Assembly (NCBI RefSeq): GCF_003149145.1
Contig: NZ_QGDQ01000001.1
Span: forward strand, 62,001 to 126,000
DNA from: Quadrisphaera granulorum
GTDB taxonomy: Bacteria; Actinomycetota; Actinomycetes; Actinomycetales; Quadrisphaeraceae
Reading direction: 5' to 3'
Length of the DNA: 64,000 bases
Both the position numbers and the translations under genes were made by a program. Within the stretch, counting starts at the first letter, position 1. Every line of letters begins with the position of its first letter. Positions 49,792 to 58,894 of the stretch are shown in pieces. Under the pieces are notes generated by a model. It did no database searches. It had not been told where the DNA came from and worked only from the letters and a program-made list of their open reading frames with translations.

Positions 49792-50973
49792 GTGAGCGAG
49801 CAGCACTCCTCGGACATCTGGTCCGGCAGCGGTTTCTCCACCCGGGCGATCCATGCCGGGTCCGAGCCCGACCCGCGCACGGGCGCGGTGATCCCCGCCA
49901 TCGGCGTCTCCACCACCTACAAGCAGGACGGCGTCGGCGGGCTGCGCTTGGGCTACGAGTACTCCCGCTCCGCCAACCCCACCCGCGACGCGCTCCAGGA
50001 GTGCCTGGCCTCCCTCGAGGGCGGCCGCTCCGCGTACGCCTTCGCCTCCGGTCTGGCCGCCGAGGACACGCTGCTGCGCGCCGTGCTGACGCCGGGCGAC
50101 CACGTCGTCGTCCCCGACGACGCCTACGGCGGCACCTACCGGCTCATCGCCCGCGTGCTCGGGCGCTGGGGCGTGGAGCACACCCCCGCCGACATCTCCG
50201 ACGCCGACGCTGTGGCTGCCGCCGTCAGGCCCGGCCGCACCAAGCTCGTGTGGGCCGAGACGCCCACCAACCCGCTGCTCACCGTCGGTGACATCGGCGC
50301 GCTCGCGGCCGTCGCGCACGAGGCCGGCGCGCTGCTCGCCGTCGACAACACCTTCGCCACCCCGTACCTGCAGCAGCCGCTGGCGCTCGGCGCGGACGTC
50401 GTCGTCCACTCGACCACCAAGTACTGCGGCGGTCACTCCGACGTGGTCGGCGGCGCGCTCGTCGTCGGCAAGGGAGACCACCTCGACGCCGTGGCCGAGT
50501 CCGTCGGCTTCCACCAGAACGCCATGGGCGCCGTGGCCGGGCCGTTCGATGCGTGGCTGGTGCTGCGCGGCCTCAAGACGCTCGCGGTGCGGATGGAGCG
50601 CCACTGCGACTCCGCCGAGGCCGTGGCCGCCTGGCTGACCGAGCACCCCGCCGTGACCACCGTGCTCCACCCGGGCCTGGAGGGGCACCCTGGCCACGAC
50701 GTCGCCGCGAAGCAGATGCGCCGCGGCGGCGGCATGGTCAGCTTCCGCGTCGGCTCGCGCGCCACGGCCCTGCAGGTGTGCGAGTGCACGCAGGTGTTCA
50801 CCCTGGCCGAGTCCCTCGGGGGCGTGGAGTCGCTCATCGAGCACCCGGCAGCGATGACGCACGCGTCCGTTGCGGGCTCGGCGCTGGAGGTCCCGGATGA
50901 CCTCGTGCGCCTGTCGGTGGGTCTGGAGGACGTCGATGACCTGATCGGCGACCTCGACCGCGCACTCAGCTGA
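49792..50973 (+). CDS. Cystathionine gamma-lyase/synthase
   Basis: The 393-residue PLP enzyme has the Cys/Met-metabolism signatures: TRAIHAGSEPDPRTGAVI, YEYSRSANPTRDALQ, ASGLAAEDTLLRAV, AETPTNPLL and the PLP Lys near 210 (VVVHSTTKYCGGHSD). The C-terminal SLGGVESLIEHPAAMTHASV is typical. Synthase and lyase activities are hard to separate by sequence; with CBS at 35018 it could split cystathionine to cysteine or form it from O-acylhomoserine. The start is a leaderless GTG. Confidence 0.93.
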   Translation: MSEQHSSDIWSGSGFSTRAIHAGSEPDPRTGAVIPAIGVSTTYKQDGVGGLRLGYEYSRSANPTRDALQECLASLEGGRSAYAFASGLAAEDTLLRAVLTPGDHVVVPDDAYGGTYRLIARVLGRWGVEHTPADISDADAVAAAVRPGRTKLVWAETPTNPLLTVGDIGALAAVAHEAGALLAVDNTFATPYLQQPLALGADVVVHSTTKYCGGHSDVVGGALVVGKGDHLDAVAESVGFHQNAMGAVAGPFDAWLVLRGLKTLAVRMERHCDSAEAVAAWLTEHPAVTTVLHPGLEGHPGHDVAAKQMRRGGGMVSFRVGSRATALQVCECTQVFTLAESLGGVESLIEHPAAMTHASVAGSALEVPDDLVRLSVGLEDVDDLIGDLDRALS

Positions 50974-50994
50974 CAGCCCGCCACACTGGCGGGT

Positions 50995-52269
50995 GTGCCT
51001 CCCACCCAGAGCCGCCTGACTCGTACACCGCGCCCGGAGCGCACCGCTGCTGACGCCGTGAGCTTCCCGGTGCGGGTGGCCGGTGCGTGGGCCTGGCGGA
51101 TCCTCGTCGTCGCCGTCGTCCTCTACGGCATCGGCCGGGTGCTGGCGTACTTCGCCGACCTGACCATCGCGCTGTTCGTCTCGCTGCTGTTCGTGGCGCT
51201 GCTGGTGCCCTTCGTCGACTTCCTGGACCGGCTCGGCTGGCCGCGCGTGCTCGCCACGCTGGTGAGCCTCCTGCTGGGCATCGCCCTGATCGCGGGCCTC
51301 TTCACGCTGGTGGTCACGCAGATCGCCTCGGGCTTCGACGACCTCGCCAAGCAGGCCTCCGACGGCATCACCCAGCTGCAGCTGTGGCTCTCCAACGGTC
51401 CGCTCAACCTGTCGAGCAGCCAGATCAACGCCTACATCAGCCAGGCCCGCTCGGCGCTGCAGGAGAACAGCCAGTCGCTGGTCAACGGGGCCGTGGCCGT
51501 CGGCGGCACCGCCGCGACGTTCCTCACGGGCAGCTTCCTCGTGCTGTTCTTCACGATCTTCCTCACCTGGGACGGCCGCCGCGTGTGGTCGTGGCTCGTG
51601 CGGCTGCTGCCCGCCCCGGCCGAGGCTCCCTTCGACGCGGCCATGCACCGCGGCTGGATCACCCTCACCTCGTACGTCCGCGCGACGATCATCGTGGCTG
51701 CCGTCGACGCGATCGGCATCGGCATCGGAGCGCTGGCCCTGCAGATCCCGCTGGCCGTGCCGCTGGCCGTGCTGGTGTTCCTGGGCGCGTTCGTGCCGAT
51801 CGTCGGCGCGGTGGTCACCGGCGCCGTCGCCGTCCTCGTGGGTCTGGTCGCGGTGGGCCCGATCAAGGCGTTGATCATGCTCCTCGTGGTGCTCCTCGTG
51901 CAGCAGCTCGAGAGCCACGTGCTGCAGCCGCTCCTGCTGGGCAAGGCTGTCTCCGTCCACCCGTTGGCTGTGTTCGTGGCCATCGCCGCCGGCGGCACGC
52001 TCGCCGGCATCCCGGGGGTGCTCTTCGCCGTCCCGATCATCGCGGTGGCCAACACCGTGATCGTCTACCTCGTCCGCGGGGATGCGGCGCTGCCGCCCGA
52101 CCTCGTCGAGCACTTCGAGGACGACGACGAGGAGCCCACCGCGGACGGAGAGCGGCGCGCCGCCGACGAGGCCGCTGCCCTGCAGGCACGTCACTCCGGG
52201 CAGCCGCCTGCTCCGGGCCCGGTGGGCTCCGGCGACGCCGGCGGCCCGGGGGAGGACGGCGCGCGGTGA
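50995..52269 (+). CDS. AI-2E (PerM/TqsA) family transporter
   Basis: The 424-residue protein has seven to eight spans in the PerM arrangement: two N-terminal hairpins, a long amphipathic central loop (about 110-160) and the C-terminal motif GAFVPIVGAVVTGAVAVLVGL followed by QQLESHVLQPLLLGKAVSVHP. Members export autoinducer-2, indole or ions; the substrate here is unknown. The cytoplasmic C-terminal 60 residues are acidic then Pro/Gly-rich. GTG 50995 has CACACT seven bases upstream. A 7-bp hairpin (50977-50993) overlaps that element. Its stop overlaps the ilvA start. Confidence 0.9.
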   Translation: MPPTQSRLTRTPRPERTAADAVSFPVRVAGAWAWRILVVAVVLYGIGRVLAYFADLTIALFVSLLFVALLVPFVDFLDRLGWPRVLATLVSLLLGIALIAGLFTLVVTQIASGFDDLAKQASDGITQLQLWLSNGPLNLSSSQINAYISQARSALQENSQSLVNGAVAVGGTAATFLTGSFLVLFFTIFLTWDGRRVWSWLVRLLPAPAEAPFDAAMHRGWITLTSYVRATIIVAAVDAIGIGIGALALQIPLAVPLAVLVFLGAFVPIVGAVVTGAVAVLVGLVAVGPIKALIMLLVVLLVQQLESHVLQPLLLGKAVSVHPLAVFVAIAAGGTLAGIPGVLFAVPIIAVANTVIVYLVRGDAALPPDLVEHFEDDDEEPTADGERRAADEAAALQARHSGQPPAPGPVGSGDAGGPGEDGAR

Positions 52270-53504
52270 CGCCTGCGCCCTCGCCGGTGCCAGCGGTGGG
52301 ACCGGAGGACGTGCTGGCGGCACGACCGGTCCTGGACGGCGTTGTCCGGCGTACCCCGGTGGTGCGCAGCCGCGCGCTGTCCGACCTGGTCGGCGGCCCG
52401 GTGCACCTGAAGCTCGAGAACCTCCAGCGCGGTGGCTCGTTCAAGGTCCGCGGGGCGTACGTGCGCGCGGCTCGGCTGACGAGCGACGAGCGCCGCCGCG
52501 GACTGGTCGCCGCGAGCGCCGGCAACCACGCGCAGGGCGTGGCCATCGCGGCGCGGGAGCTGGGCGCTCCCGCCACGGTCTTCATGCCGGTGGGTGCCTC
52601 CCTGCCGAAGCTCGAGGCCACCAGCCGCTATGGCGCGCGCGTCGAGCTGGCGGGCGCCACCGTCGACGAGGCGCTGGTGGCGGCGCACGAGCACGTCGAG
52701 GCCACCGGCGCGGTGCTCGTGCACCCCTTCGACCACCCCGACGTCGTCGCGGGCCAGGGCACGGTGGGCCTGGAGCTGGTCGAGCAGGTGGCCGGCCTGC
52801 GCACGGTGCTCGTCTGTCTCGGCGGCGGCGGGCTGCTGGCGGGCACGGCGGCGGCGCTCGCGGGTGCGGCGCCCGGGGTGAGAGTGGTGGGCGTGCAGGC
52901 TGCTGGGGCTGCCGCGTGGCCGGCGTCCCTGGTGGCTGGGCACCCGGTGGTGCTGGACCGGATGGCGACGATGGCCGACGGCATCGCCGTCGCCAGGCCC
53001 GGTGACGTGCCCTTCGCGACGGTGTCGTCGCTGTTGCCGCCCGCCGACGTGGTCACGGTGTCCGAGGAGGACGTCTCCCGCGCGCTGCTGCTCCTGCTCG
53101 AGCGCGCCAAGCTCGTGGTCGAGCCCGGGGGAGCGGCGGGGGTGGCGGCGCTGCTGGCCGACCCCACCGCCTACGAACCTCCCGTGGGCGTGGTGCTCTC
53201 CGGTGGCAACGTCGACCCGCTGCTGCTCATGCGCGTCATCCGGCACGGCATGGCCGCCGCGGGGCGCTTCCTCGCCCTCTCGGTGCGGCGCCTGCCGGAC
53301 CGCCCCGGATCACTCGCTGCGCTGCTCGCGCGGGTGGCGGAGGCGGGTGCTGACGTCATCGACGTGGGGCACGCTCGGACCTCGGGTCGCGTCGCCGTCG
53401 ACGAGGCCGAGGTCGACCTGCGCCTGCAGACGCAGGGACCCGCGCATGCCGAGCGCCTGGTGGAGGGGCTGCGGCGGGCAGGCTACGAGGTGCTCGTCAG
53501 CTGA
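52266..53504 (+). CDS. ilvA: Threonine ammonia-lyase with C-terminal ACT domain
   Basis: The 412-residue PLP enzyme has the active Lys near residue 60 (LENLQRGGSFKVRGAY), ASAGNHAQGVAIAARELG and the glycine loop CLGGGGLLAG. A C-terminal ACT-like domain (about 335-412, FLALSVRRLPDRPGSLAALLARVAEAGADV) is present. Its length fits the single-ACT (catabolic TdcB or actinobacterial IlvA) form that converts threonine to 2-oxobutanoate. The GTG overlaps the transporter stop (GTGA). Confidence 0.92.
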   Translation: MTPAPSPVPAVGPEDVLAARPVLDGVVRRTPVVRSRALSDLVGGPVHLKLENLQRGGSFKVRGAYVRAARLTSDERRRGLVAASAGNHAQGVAIAARELGAPATVFMPVGASLPKLEATSRYGARVELAGATVDEALVAAHEHVEATGAVLVHPFDHPDVVAGQGTVGLELVEQVAGLRTVLVCLGGGGLLAGTAAALAGAAPGVRVVGVQAAGAAAWPASLVAGHPVVLDRMATMADGIAVARPGDVPFATVSSLLPPADVVTVSEEDVSRALLLLLERAKLVVEPGGAAGVAALLADPTAYEPPVGVVLSGGNVDPLLLMRVIRHGMAAAGRFLALSVRRLPDRPGSLAALLARVAEAGADVIDVGHARTSGRVAVDEAEVDLRLQTQGPAHAERLVEGLRRAGYEVLVS

Positions 53505-53544
53505 ACTCCCGGCGTCGCGGGTCCCGGCTGTCGGTGCCTGCGCC

Positions 53545-53550
53545 TAGCGT
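53545..53550 (+). promoter_or_regulatory. -10 hexamer of the ABC exporter operon
   Basis: TAGCGT, seven bases before GTG 53558; this decides that start against GTG 53534, which lies upstream of the element. Confidence 0.5.
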
Positions 53551-53557
53551 GCGTCCC

Positions 53558-54607
53558 GTGGTGGGAAGCAGCGGCAGGGGGCTCGCGGTGCGGGCCAGGG
53601 GTCTGGTGAAGACCTACGGAACGCCGGGGCGAGGTAGCGGGGTGACTCGCGCCCTCGACGGGGTCGACCTCGACGTACCTGAGGGCACCGTGCTGGGCTT
53701 GCTCGGTCCCAACGGGGCGGGCAAGACCACCACCGTGAGGATCCTCACCACGCTGCTCGTGCCGGACGCGGGGGAGGCGCAGGTGGCCGGGGTCGACGTG
53801 CTGGCCGACCCGCAGGAGGTCCGCCGGCGGATCGGCGTCTCCGGGCAGTACGCCGCCGTCGACGAGTACCTCACCGGTTTCGAGAACCTCCGGATGATCG
53901 GCAAGCTCTACCACCTCGGCGCTGCCCGGGCGTCGGCGCGGGCGCGTGAGCTGCTGGAGCTGTTCACGCTCACCGACGCCGGTGACCGGCCCGTCAAGGG
54001 GTACTCCGGCGGCATGCGGCGCCGTCTCGACCTCGCCGGCGCGCTCGTGGCCGATCCGCCGGTGCTCTTCCTCGACGAGCCCACCACCGGCCTCGACCCG
54101 CGCAGTCGTGCCGACATGTGGGAGCTGCTGCAGGGCATGGTTCGCGGCGGCACCACCGTGGTCCTCACCACGCAGTACCTCGAAGAGGCCGATCTGCTCG
54201 CGGACGACATCGTCGTCATCGACCACGGCCACGCCATCGCCCGCGGCACGGCCGACCAGCTCAAGGCCCAGGTAGGCGGCGAGCGCCTCGAGATCGTCGC
54301 CAATGATCCGGCCCAGGTCGAGCGGGTGCGCTCCGCGCTGGCCGAGGTGGCTGTCGGTGAGGTGGAGGTCGAGCCGCACACGCGCCGCCTCATCGCCCCT
54401 GTCGACGGCGGCGCGCAGACGCTCGTGAGGGTGCTGTCCCGCCTCGACGCCGAGGGCGTGCGGCTGTCCGACGCGGGGCTGCGCCGCCCCACCATGGACG
54501 ACGTCTTCCTCACCCTCACCGGCAAGCGCACCGACGAGACCGACCCGGCCGGCGGCACTGCGGGCCCCGACACGACCGACGAGCAGAAGGCGGGGGCACC
54601 GGCATGA
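53558..54607 (+). CDS. ABC-2 exporter ATPase (DrrA-like)
   Basis: The 349-residue ATPase has Walker A GLLGPNGAGKTTTVRIL, Q-loop SGQYAAVDEYLTG, signature VKGYSGGMRRRLDLAGALV, Walker B VLFLDEPTTGLDP and switch region TTQYLEEAD. The C-terminal DUF4162-like domain ends with RRPTMDDVFLTLTGK, as in daunorubicin-type DrrA exporters. With the overlapping permease it would export a hydrophobic drug or lipid. The substrate is unknown, and no biosynthetic gene cluster adjoins it. The leaderless start GTG 53558 is preferred over GTG 53534. Confidence 0.93.
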   Translation: MVGSSGRGLAVRARGLVKTYGTPGRGSGVTRALDGVDLDVPEGTVLGLLGPNGAGKTTTVRILTTLLVPDAGEAQVAGVDVLADPQEVRRRIGVSGQYAAVDEYLTGFENLRMIGKLYHLGAARASARARELLELFTLTDAGDRPVKGYSGGMRRRLDLAGALVADPPVLFLDEPTTGLDPRSRADMWELLQGMVRGGTTVVLTTQYLEEADLLADDIVVIDHGHAIARGTADQLKAQVGGERLEIVANDPAQVERVRSALAEVAVGEVEVEPHTRRLIAPVDGGAQTLVRVLSRLDAEGVRLSDAGLRRPTMDDVFLTLTGKRTDETDPAGGTAGPDTTDEQKAGAPA

Positions 54608-55407
54608 GCGCGTTCTGGTCCGCGGTGGGAGACGGGGCGACCATCGCCCAGCGCAACCTCATCAAGGTGCGGCGCGTGCCGGACCTGCTGGTCGGCACGC
54701 TCATCTCGCCGATCATGTTCATCCTGCTGTTCGTCTACGTCTTCGGCAGCGCCATCCCGGTGCCGCCGGGCACGAACTACGCCAGCTTCCTCGTGCCCGG
54801 CATCTTCGCCCAGACGGTGATCTTCGGCGCCACGGTCACCGGCAGCGGCCTCGCCGACGACATGCAGAAGGGCGTCATCGACAGGTTCCGCTCGCTGCCC
54901 ATCGCGCCCTCAGCGGTGCTCGTGGGCAGGACGACGTCCGACGTCGTCACCAACGTGCTGGTCATCCTCATCATGACGGCCACCGGGCTCGCGGTCGGGT
55001 GGCGCATCACGACCTCCCCGCTGGAGGCGCTGGCCGGTTTCGCGCTGCTGCTGCTGTTCGCCTACGCCTGCTCGTGGGTCATGGCGTTCGTGGGGCTCAT
55101 CGTGCGCAGCCCGGAGGTGTTCAACAACGTCAGCTTCATCGTGATCTTCCCGATCACGTTCATCGCCAACACCTTCGTCCCCACGACCAACTTCCCGACC
55201 GTGCTGCGGTTCATCGCGGACTGGAACCCGGTCTCCGCGGTGACGCAGGCCAGCCGCGAGCTGTTCGGCAACCCCTCGCTCGTCGACACCGGCGCTGCCT
55301 GGCCGCTGCAGCACCCCGTGCTCTACACGCTCGTGTGGGCGTTCGTGCTCGTCGCGGTGTTCCTCCCGCTGGCCACCCGCCAGTTCAAGCGCTCCGCCGC
55401 ACGCTGA
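54604..55407 (+). CDS. ABC-2 type permease (DrrB-like)
   Basis: The 267-residue permease has six predicted spans and the ABC-2 signature around GVIDRFRSLPIAPSAVLVGR plus the C-terminal SFIVIFPITFIANTFVP motif. It forms the membrane part of the exporter with the ATPase encoded just upstream, overlapping by ATGA. A bidirectional terminator follows at 55431. Confidence 0.93.
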   Translation: MSAFWSAVGDGATIAQRNLIKVRRVPDLLVGTLISPIMFILLFVYVFGSAIPVPPGTNYASFLVPGIFAQTVIFGATVTGSGLADDMQKGVIDRFRSLPIAPSAVLVGRTTSDVVTNVLVILIMTATGLAVGWRITTSPLEALAGFALLLLFAYACSWVMAFVGLIVRSPEVFNNVSFIVIFPITFIANTFVPTTNFPTVLRFIADWNPVSAVTQASRELFGNPSLVDTGAAWPLQHPVLYTLVWAFVLVAVFLPLATRQFKRSAAR

Positions 55408-55430
55408 GATCCCTGGCGCGGTGTGACACG

Positions 55431-55470
55431 CGAGAGGCGCCCCACCCCGGTCGGGGAGGGGCGCCTCTCG
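55431..55470. terminator. Bidirectional terminator between ABC permease and greA
   Basis: CGAGAGGCGCCCC pairs with 55458-55470; a CCCC/GGGG inner stem follows one A-A mismatch, with a 4-nt loop. It lies between convergent genes. Confidence 0.85.
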
Positions 55471-55487
55471 TGCGCACGGAGGACGTG

Positions 55488-55985
55488 TCAGCCGGCGTAG
55501 GCCTCGACGTCGTCGACCACGACGGACAGCTCCTTGCCGTTCGGCGCGTGGTAGCTCGCCGAGTCGCCCTTCTTCTTGCCCAGGATCGCTGAGCCGATGG
55601 GCGACTTCTCGCTGTACACGTCGAGGTCGGTGGTGCCGGCGGCCTCACGGCTGCCCAGCAGGAAGCGCATCTTCATGCTGCCGTTCACGGTGGCCGTGAC
55701 CACGGTGCCCGGCGCGACGACGCCGCTGGCGGCAGCGGGAGCCTGGCCGACCTGAGCCTCGCGCAGCAGCTGCTCGAGCTGCCGGATGCGGGCCTCCATC
55801 TTGCCCTGCTCGTCCTTGGCGGCGTGGTACCCGCCGTTCTCCTTGAGGTCACCCTCCTGGCGCGCCGCGTCGATGCGCTTGGTGATCTCGAGCCGGCCCG
55901 GCCCGGTCAGGTGGGCGTGCTCGGCCTGGAGGCGGTCGTAGGCCTCCTGCGTCAGCCAGGTGGTGGCGGTCGTGGTGTCGGTCAC
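55488..55985 (-). CDS. greA: Transcription elongation factor GreA
   Basis: The 165-residue protein has the N-terminal GreA coiled coil (about 12-85: RIDAARQEGDLKENGGYHAAKDEQGKMEARIRQLE) with the acidic tip, and a C-terminal FKBP-like domain (SEKSPIGSAILGKKKGDSASY). It binds the RNA polymerase secondary channel and stimulates cleavage of backtracked RNA. GTG 55985 follows GAGGAGG at good spacing. The greA - DUF4307 - mca neighbourhood is characteristic of actinobacteria. Confidence 0.96.
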   Translation of the reverse strand: MTDTTTATTWLTQEAYDRLQAEHAHLTGPGRLEITKRIDAARQEGDLKENGGYHAAKDEQGKMEARIRQLEQLLREAQVGQAPAAASGVVAPGTVVTATVNGSMKMRFLLGSREAAGTTDLDVYSEKSPIGSAILGKKKGDSASYHAPNGKELSVVVDDVEAYAG

Positions 55986-56118
55986 CGGTCCTCCTCGGTC
56001 GGTCTCAGGGCTGTGCTCCGCGGCAGGACGACAACGGCCGGCGCAGAGCGCGGAAACGACGAGGCTACCAGCGCACTGCGGTCTGGCCGTCCGCGTGCTG
56101 ATCGGGGCGCCCGCGCCG

Positions 56119-56526
56119 TCAGGTGGGGCGGCAGCCGTCGACGACGCCGGTGACGGCCCGCTGCTGCGTCTTGACGGTGACGGTCTGCACGCTGGAGGCG
56201 CCCGCATCCGCGCCCACGGGCCACTGCTGCAAGCCCACCACCGCCGACGTCGAGCTGAGTGCCTGCACGGTGCAGACGACCTCCTGGTCAGCGGGCTTGG
56301 CCACGCGGAACACGACGACGACGGTGGAGTCATCGACGATCTTGTAGCCCTGCTCGTCGGCCTGGATGTGCCCGGATGCACTGCCCAGCCCCGCCCAGAC
56401 CGCCCACGCCGCGAGCGCGAGGCCGAGCGCGACGCTCACCACGAGCCGTAGGTGCCGGCGCACCGGGCCGCGGGTGCCGTAGCGGCCGGCCGGTCGCTCC
56501 GGTGCGCTGTGGTGGGCGCTGCTCAC
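56119..56526 (-). CDS. DUF4307 family membrane protein
   Basis: The 135-residue protein has a basic N-terminus ([14 protein letters not shown]), one span (about 28-48) and an extracytoplasmic domain with the DUF4307 pattern. That pattern includes [30 protein letters not shown] and a C-terminal Cys. The family occurs beside greA and mca in mycothiol-producing actinobacteria and has no known function. It diverges from mca and lies upstream of greA on the same strand. Confidence 0.88.
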   Translation of the reverse strand: MSSAHHSAPERPAGRYGTRGPVRRHLRLVVSVALGLALAAWAVWAGLGSASGHIQADEQGYKIVDDSTVVVVFRVAKPADQEVVCTVQALSSTSAVVGLQQWPVGADAGASSVQTVTVKTQQRAVTGVVDGCRPT

Positions 56527-56618
56527 GCGGTGGTGCTCCTCTGGTCCGGTCGGTCGGCGCTGGGTGGTGGTGGTGCGCGATGATTGTCGCCCACCCGTGC
56601 ACCCGGAGGTCCCCTCCC

Positions 56619-57572
56619 GTGAGCAGTCCCCTGCCCGGCCGCGCCAGCACCCAGGCCAGTAGTCAGCTCGGCGGCCCCGAGCCGCTGCGCCTCATGGCGG
56701 TCCACGCCCACCCCGACGACGAGTCGAGCAAGGGCGCCGCTACCTGCGCCCGCTACGTCAGCGAGGGCGTCGAGGTGCTGGTCGTCAGCTGCACGGGCGG
56801 TGAGCGCGGGTCCATCCTCAACCCCAAGCTCGCCGACGACCCGCGCGTGCTGCGCGACATCGCCCAGGTCCGCCGCGAGGAGATGGCCGCCGCCGCTGCC
56901 GCGCTCGGCGTGCAGCACGAGTGGCTGGGCTTCGTCGACTCCGGCCTGCCCGAGGGAGACCCGCTGCCGCCGCTGCCCGACGGCTGCTTCGCGCTGGAGC
57001 CCCTGCACGTGGCGGCGGAGGCGCTCGTGCGCGTGGTCCGCCGCTTCAAGCCGCACGTCATGACGACATACGACGAGAACGGCGGCTACCCCCACCCCGA
57101 CCACATCATGTGCCACAAGGTGTCGATGGCGGCCTTCGATGCTGCCGGCGATCCCGACGCCTACCCCGGCGAGGGCGAGCCCTGGACACCGCTGAAGCTC
57201 TACTACAACACCATGTCGCGGGCCCGGATCCTCGCCATCCACGAGCACCTGCTGCGCGAGAAGGGCGAGTCGCCCTTCACCGAGTGGATGGAGCGGTGGA
57301 GCGAGCGCGAGGAGCGCATCGTCACCACGCGCGTGCCGGTGGCGGAGTTCTTCCCCCAGCGCGACGCCGCCCTGCTGGCCCACGCCACACAGATCGACCC
57401 CGACGGCTTCTGGTTCGCCGCCGGGCGTGACCTCGAGGCCCGGCTGTGGCCCACGGAGGACTTCGAACTGGCACGGTCCCGTGTGGCCCTTCCGGCGCTC
57501 GCCGAGGGCGAGGTCGAGTCCGACCTGTTCGCCGGGGTCCGCGAGCACCTCGCCGCCGGCAGCGCCGCGTGA
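56619..57572 (+). CDS. mca: Mycothiol S-conjugate amidase
   Basis: The 317-residue LmbE-fold metalloenzyme has the zinc motif [15 protein letters not shown] (His31, Asp34) and the third ligand in [15 protein letters not shown]. It cleaves mycothiol conjugates of toxins into a mercapturic acid for export. Segments such as [14 protein letters not shown] and [23 protein letters not shown] mark Mca rather than the deacetylase MshB. GTG 56619 follows GGAGGT at eight bases. Its presence indicates mycothiol-based redox chemistry, another actinobacterial marker. Confidence 0.95.
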   Translation: MSSPLPGRASTQASSQLGGPEPLRLMAVHAHPDDESSKGAATCARYVSEGVEVLVVSCTGGERGSILNPKLADDPRVLRDIAQVRREEMAAAAAALGVQHEWLGFVDSGLPEGDPLPPLPDGCFALEPLHVAAEALVRVVRRFKPHVMTTYDENGGYPHPDHIMCHKVSMAAFDAAGDPDAYPGEGEPWTPLKLYYNTMSRARILAIHEHLLREKGESPFTEWMERWSEREERIVTTRVPVAEFFPQRDAALLAHATQIDPDGFWFAAGRDLEARLWPTEDFELARSRVALPALAEGEVESDLFAGVREHLAAGSAA

Positions 57573-57612
57573 GCCTCTGCGGTGAGTGCCACGAGCCCTC
57601 GGTGAGCGCCTG

Positions 57613-58014
57613 GTGAGCGTGCTGCTGCTCCTGGGCCCTCTGACGGGCCTGGGTCCCTCGCCGATCCCCGGTGGGGACGACCTGCCGCGCGGCCTGCAGG
57701 ACACCGACATCACCCCCGGGGTCCAGGGCTTCCTCGCGACGGCCGTCGTCGTCGTCGTGTCGATCTTCCTCATCGTCAACCTGGTCGGCCGGATGCGCCG
57801 CATCCGGCACCGGGCGTTCCTGGAGGAGGCCGCCGAGCGAGCCCGTGAAGAGGCCGCCCGCGGGCGCGAGCTCGACGGGACTGCCAGGGGCGACGGCGGC
57901 AATGAGCCTCGTGACGAGCTGGCGGCGGGGCCCGACGTCGTCCAGGGCGAGGTCAGCCGCGAGACGACCACAGACCGGGACGAACCCGACACCCCTCGCC
58001 GCCCACCCGCTTAG
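57613..58014 (+). CDS. Small single-span membrane protein next to mca
   Basis: The protein of about 133 residues has a Gly/Pro-rich N-terminus, one span (GFLATAVVVVVSIFLIVNLVG, about 39-59) and a highly charged cytoplasmic tail (RMRRIRHRAFLEEAAERAREEAARGRE). Short proteins of this kind follow mca in several actinobacteria; the function is unknown. GTG 57613 lacks a clear ribosome site, and GTG 57586 would add nine residues. It probably shares the mca transcript. Confidence 0.7.
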   Translation: MSVLLLLGPLTGLGPSPIPGGDDLPRGLQDTDITPGVQGFLATAVVVVVSIFLIVNLVGRMRRIRHRAFLEEAAERAREEAARGRELDGTARGDGGNEPRDELAAGPDVVQGEVSRETTTDRDEPDTPRRPPA

Positions 58015-58091
58015 GGTGACGAGCGGCCGGCGCTCTGCCGGTGACCGGGCGGCCCTCGCTGCCGGTCGAGGCATCGGAGCTCGGAGGTGGC

Positions 58092-58829
58092 GTGGACGCG
58101 CGCGCGTGGCGGATCGCCGGAAGTGCCGTGGTGGCGCTGCTGGCGCTGGTCGCGCTCGTGGTCTGGCGCGCCGACGCGCTCGCAGGGGGTTGGCTGCTGG
58201 CCCTGCGCGTGACGGGCCTCGTGGCCGTGGCGGGGCTGCTGACCGTCGTCGTCCTCGCCGCCCTTGCGGCGCTACGGCCTCCGGCTCCACCCCAGGTGCT
58301 CGTGAGGGTCCCGGTCTCCGGTGCTCCCCTCACGACGACGACGCCGGGCCGCGCGGCGGCTCCGCTCGCGGCGCTGGTCGTCCTCGCGGTGGCCACGTCG
58401 GCTCCGGCGCTCGTCGTCCTCGTGCTGGCCCGCGGCAGTGCGTCTGCCGCCGCCGAGCTCGCGGCAGCCTCGCAGACTCCGTCGGAGACGACCACGCCGC
58501 CGGAGACGACGACGCCGTCGGCTCCTGCCACGTCGTCAGCGCCGCCGTCGTCGTCGTTGTCGCAGCCCTCGATCCAGCCGGCTCCGCCGCAGTCGACTGC
58601 CGTCTCGCCGTCCCAGCTGCCCCCGGCGGCCACCGCCGGAGCGGGCTGCGAGCTGGTCGTGGTACGTGGCGACTCCCTCTGGCGGCTGGCGCAGGCGCAG
58701 CTGGGGGAGAGCGCGTCCGCCGCCGACATCGACGCTCGCTGGCGCGCCCTGTACGCCGCCAACGTCGACGCGATTGGTTCCGACCCCGATGTGCTGGCCC
58801 AGGGCCTGGTGCTGCGCGGCTGCTCCTGA
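58092..58829 (+). CDS. Membrane protein with C-terminal LysM-like domain
   Basis: The 245-residue protein has three hydrophobic segments in the first 130 residues and a long Thr/Pro/Ser-rich linker (about 135-190). The C-terminal LysM-like module (about 195-245) contains CELVVVRGDSLWRLAQAQLG and ANVDAIGSDPDVLAQGLVL. LysM domains bind N-acetylglucosamine polymers, so it may tether the membrane to peptidoglycan. I chose GTG 58092 because GGAGG lies four bases upstream; GTG 58041 is possible but has no such site. Confidence 0.75.
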   Translation: MDARAWRIAGSAVVALLALVALVVWRADALAGGWLLALRVTGLVAVAGLLTVVVLAALAALRPPAPPQVLVRVPVSGAPLTTTTPGRAAAPLAALVVLAVATSAPALVVLVLARGSASAAAELAAASQTPSETTTPPETTTPSAPATSSAPPSSSLSQPSIQPAPPQSTAVSPSQLPPAATAGAGCELVVVRGDSLWRLAQAQLGESASAADIDARWRALYAANVDAIGSDPDVLAQGLVLRGCS

Positions 58830-58894
58830 CGCCCGAGGTTTCCGGGATGTCCGGTTCGGCCGTGTGATCCGGCGGGGAGGCCCACGATGGAGCC

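Noticed and set aside
53558-55407. Resistance exporter of an antibiotic gene cluster
   Set aside because: The DrrAB-like pair is flanked by ilvA and greA with no biosynthetic genes.
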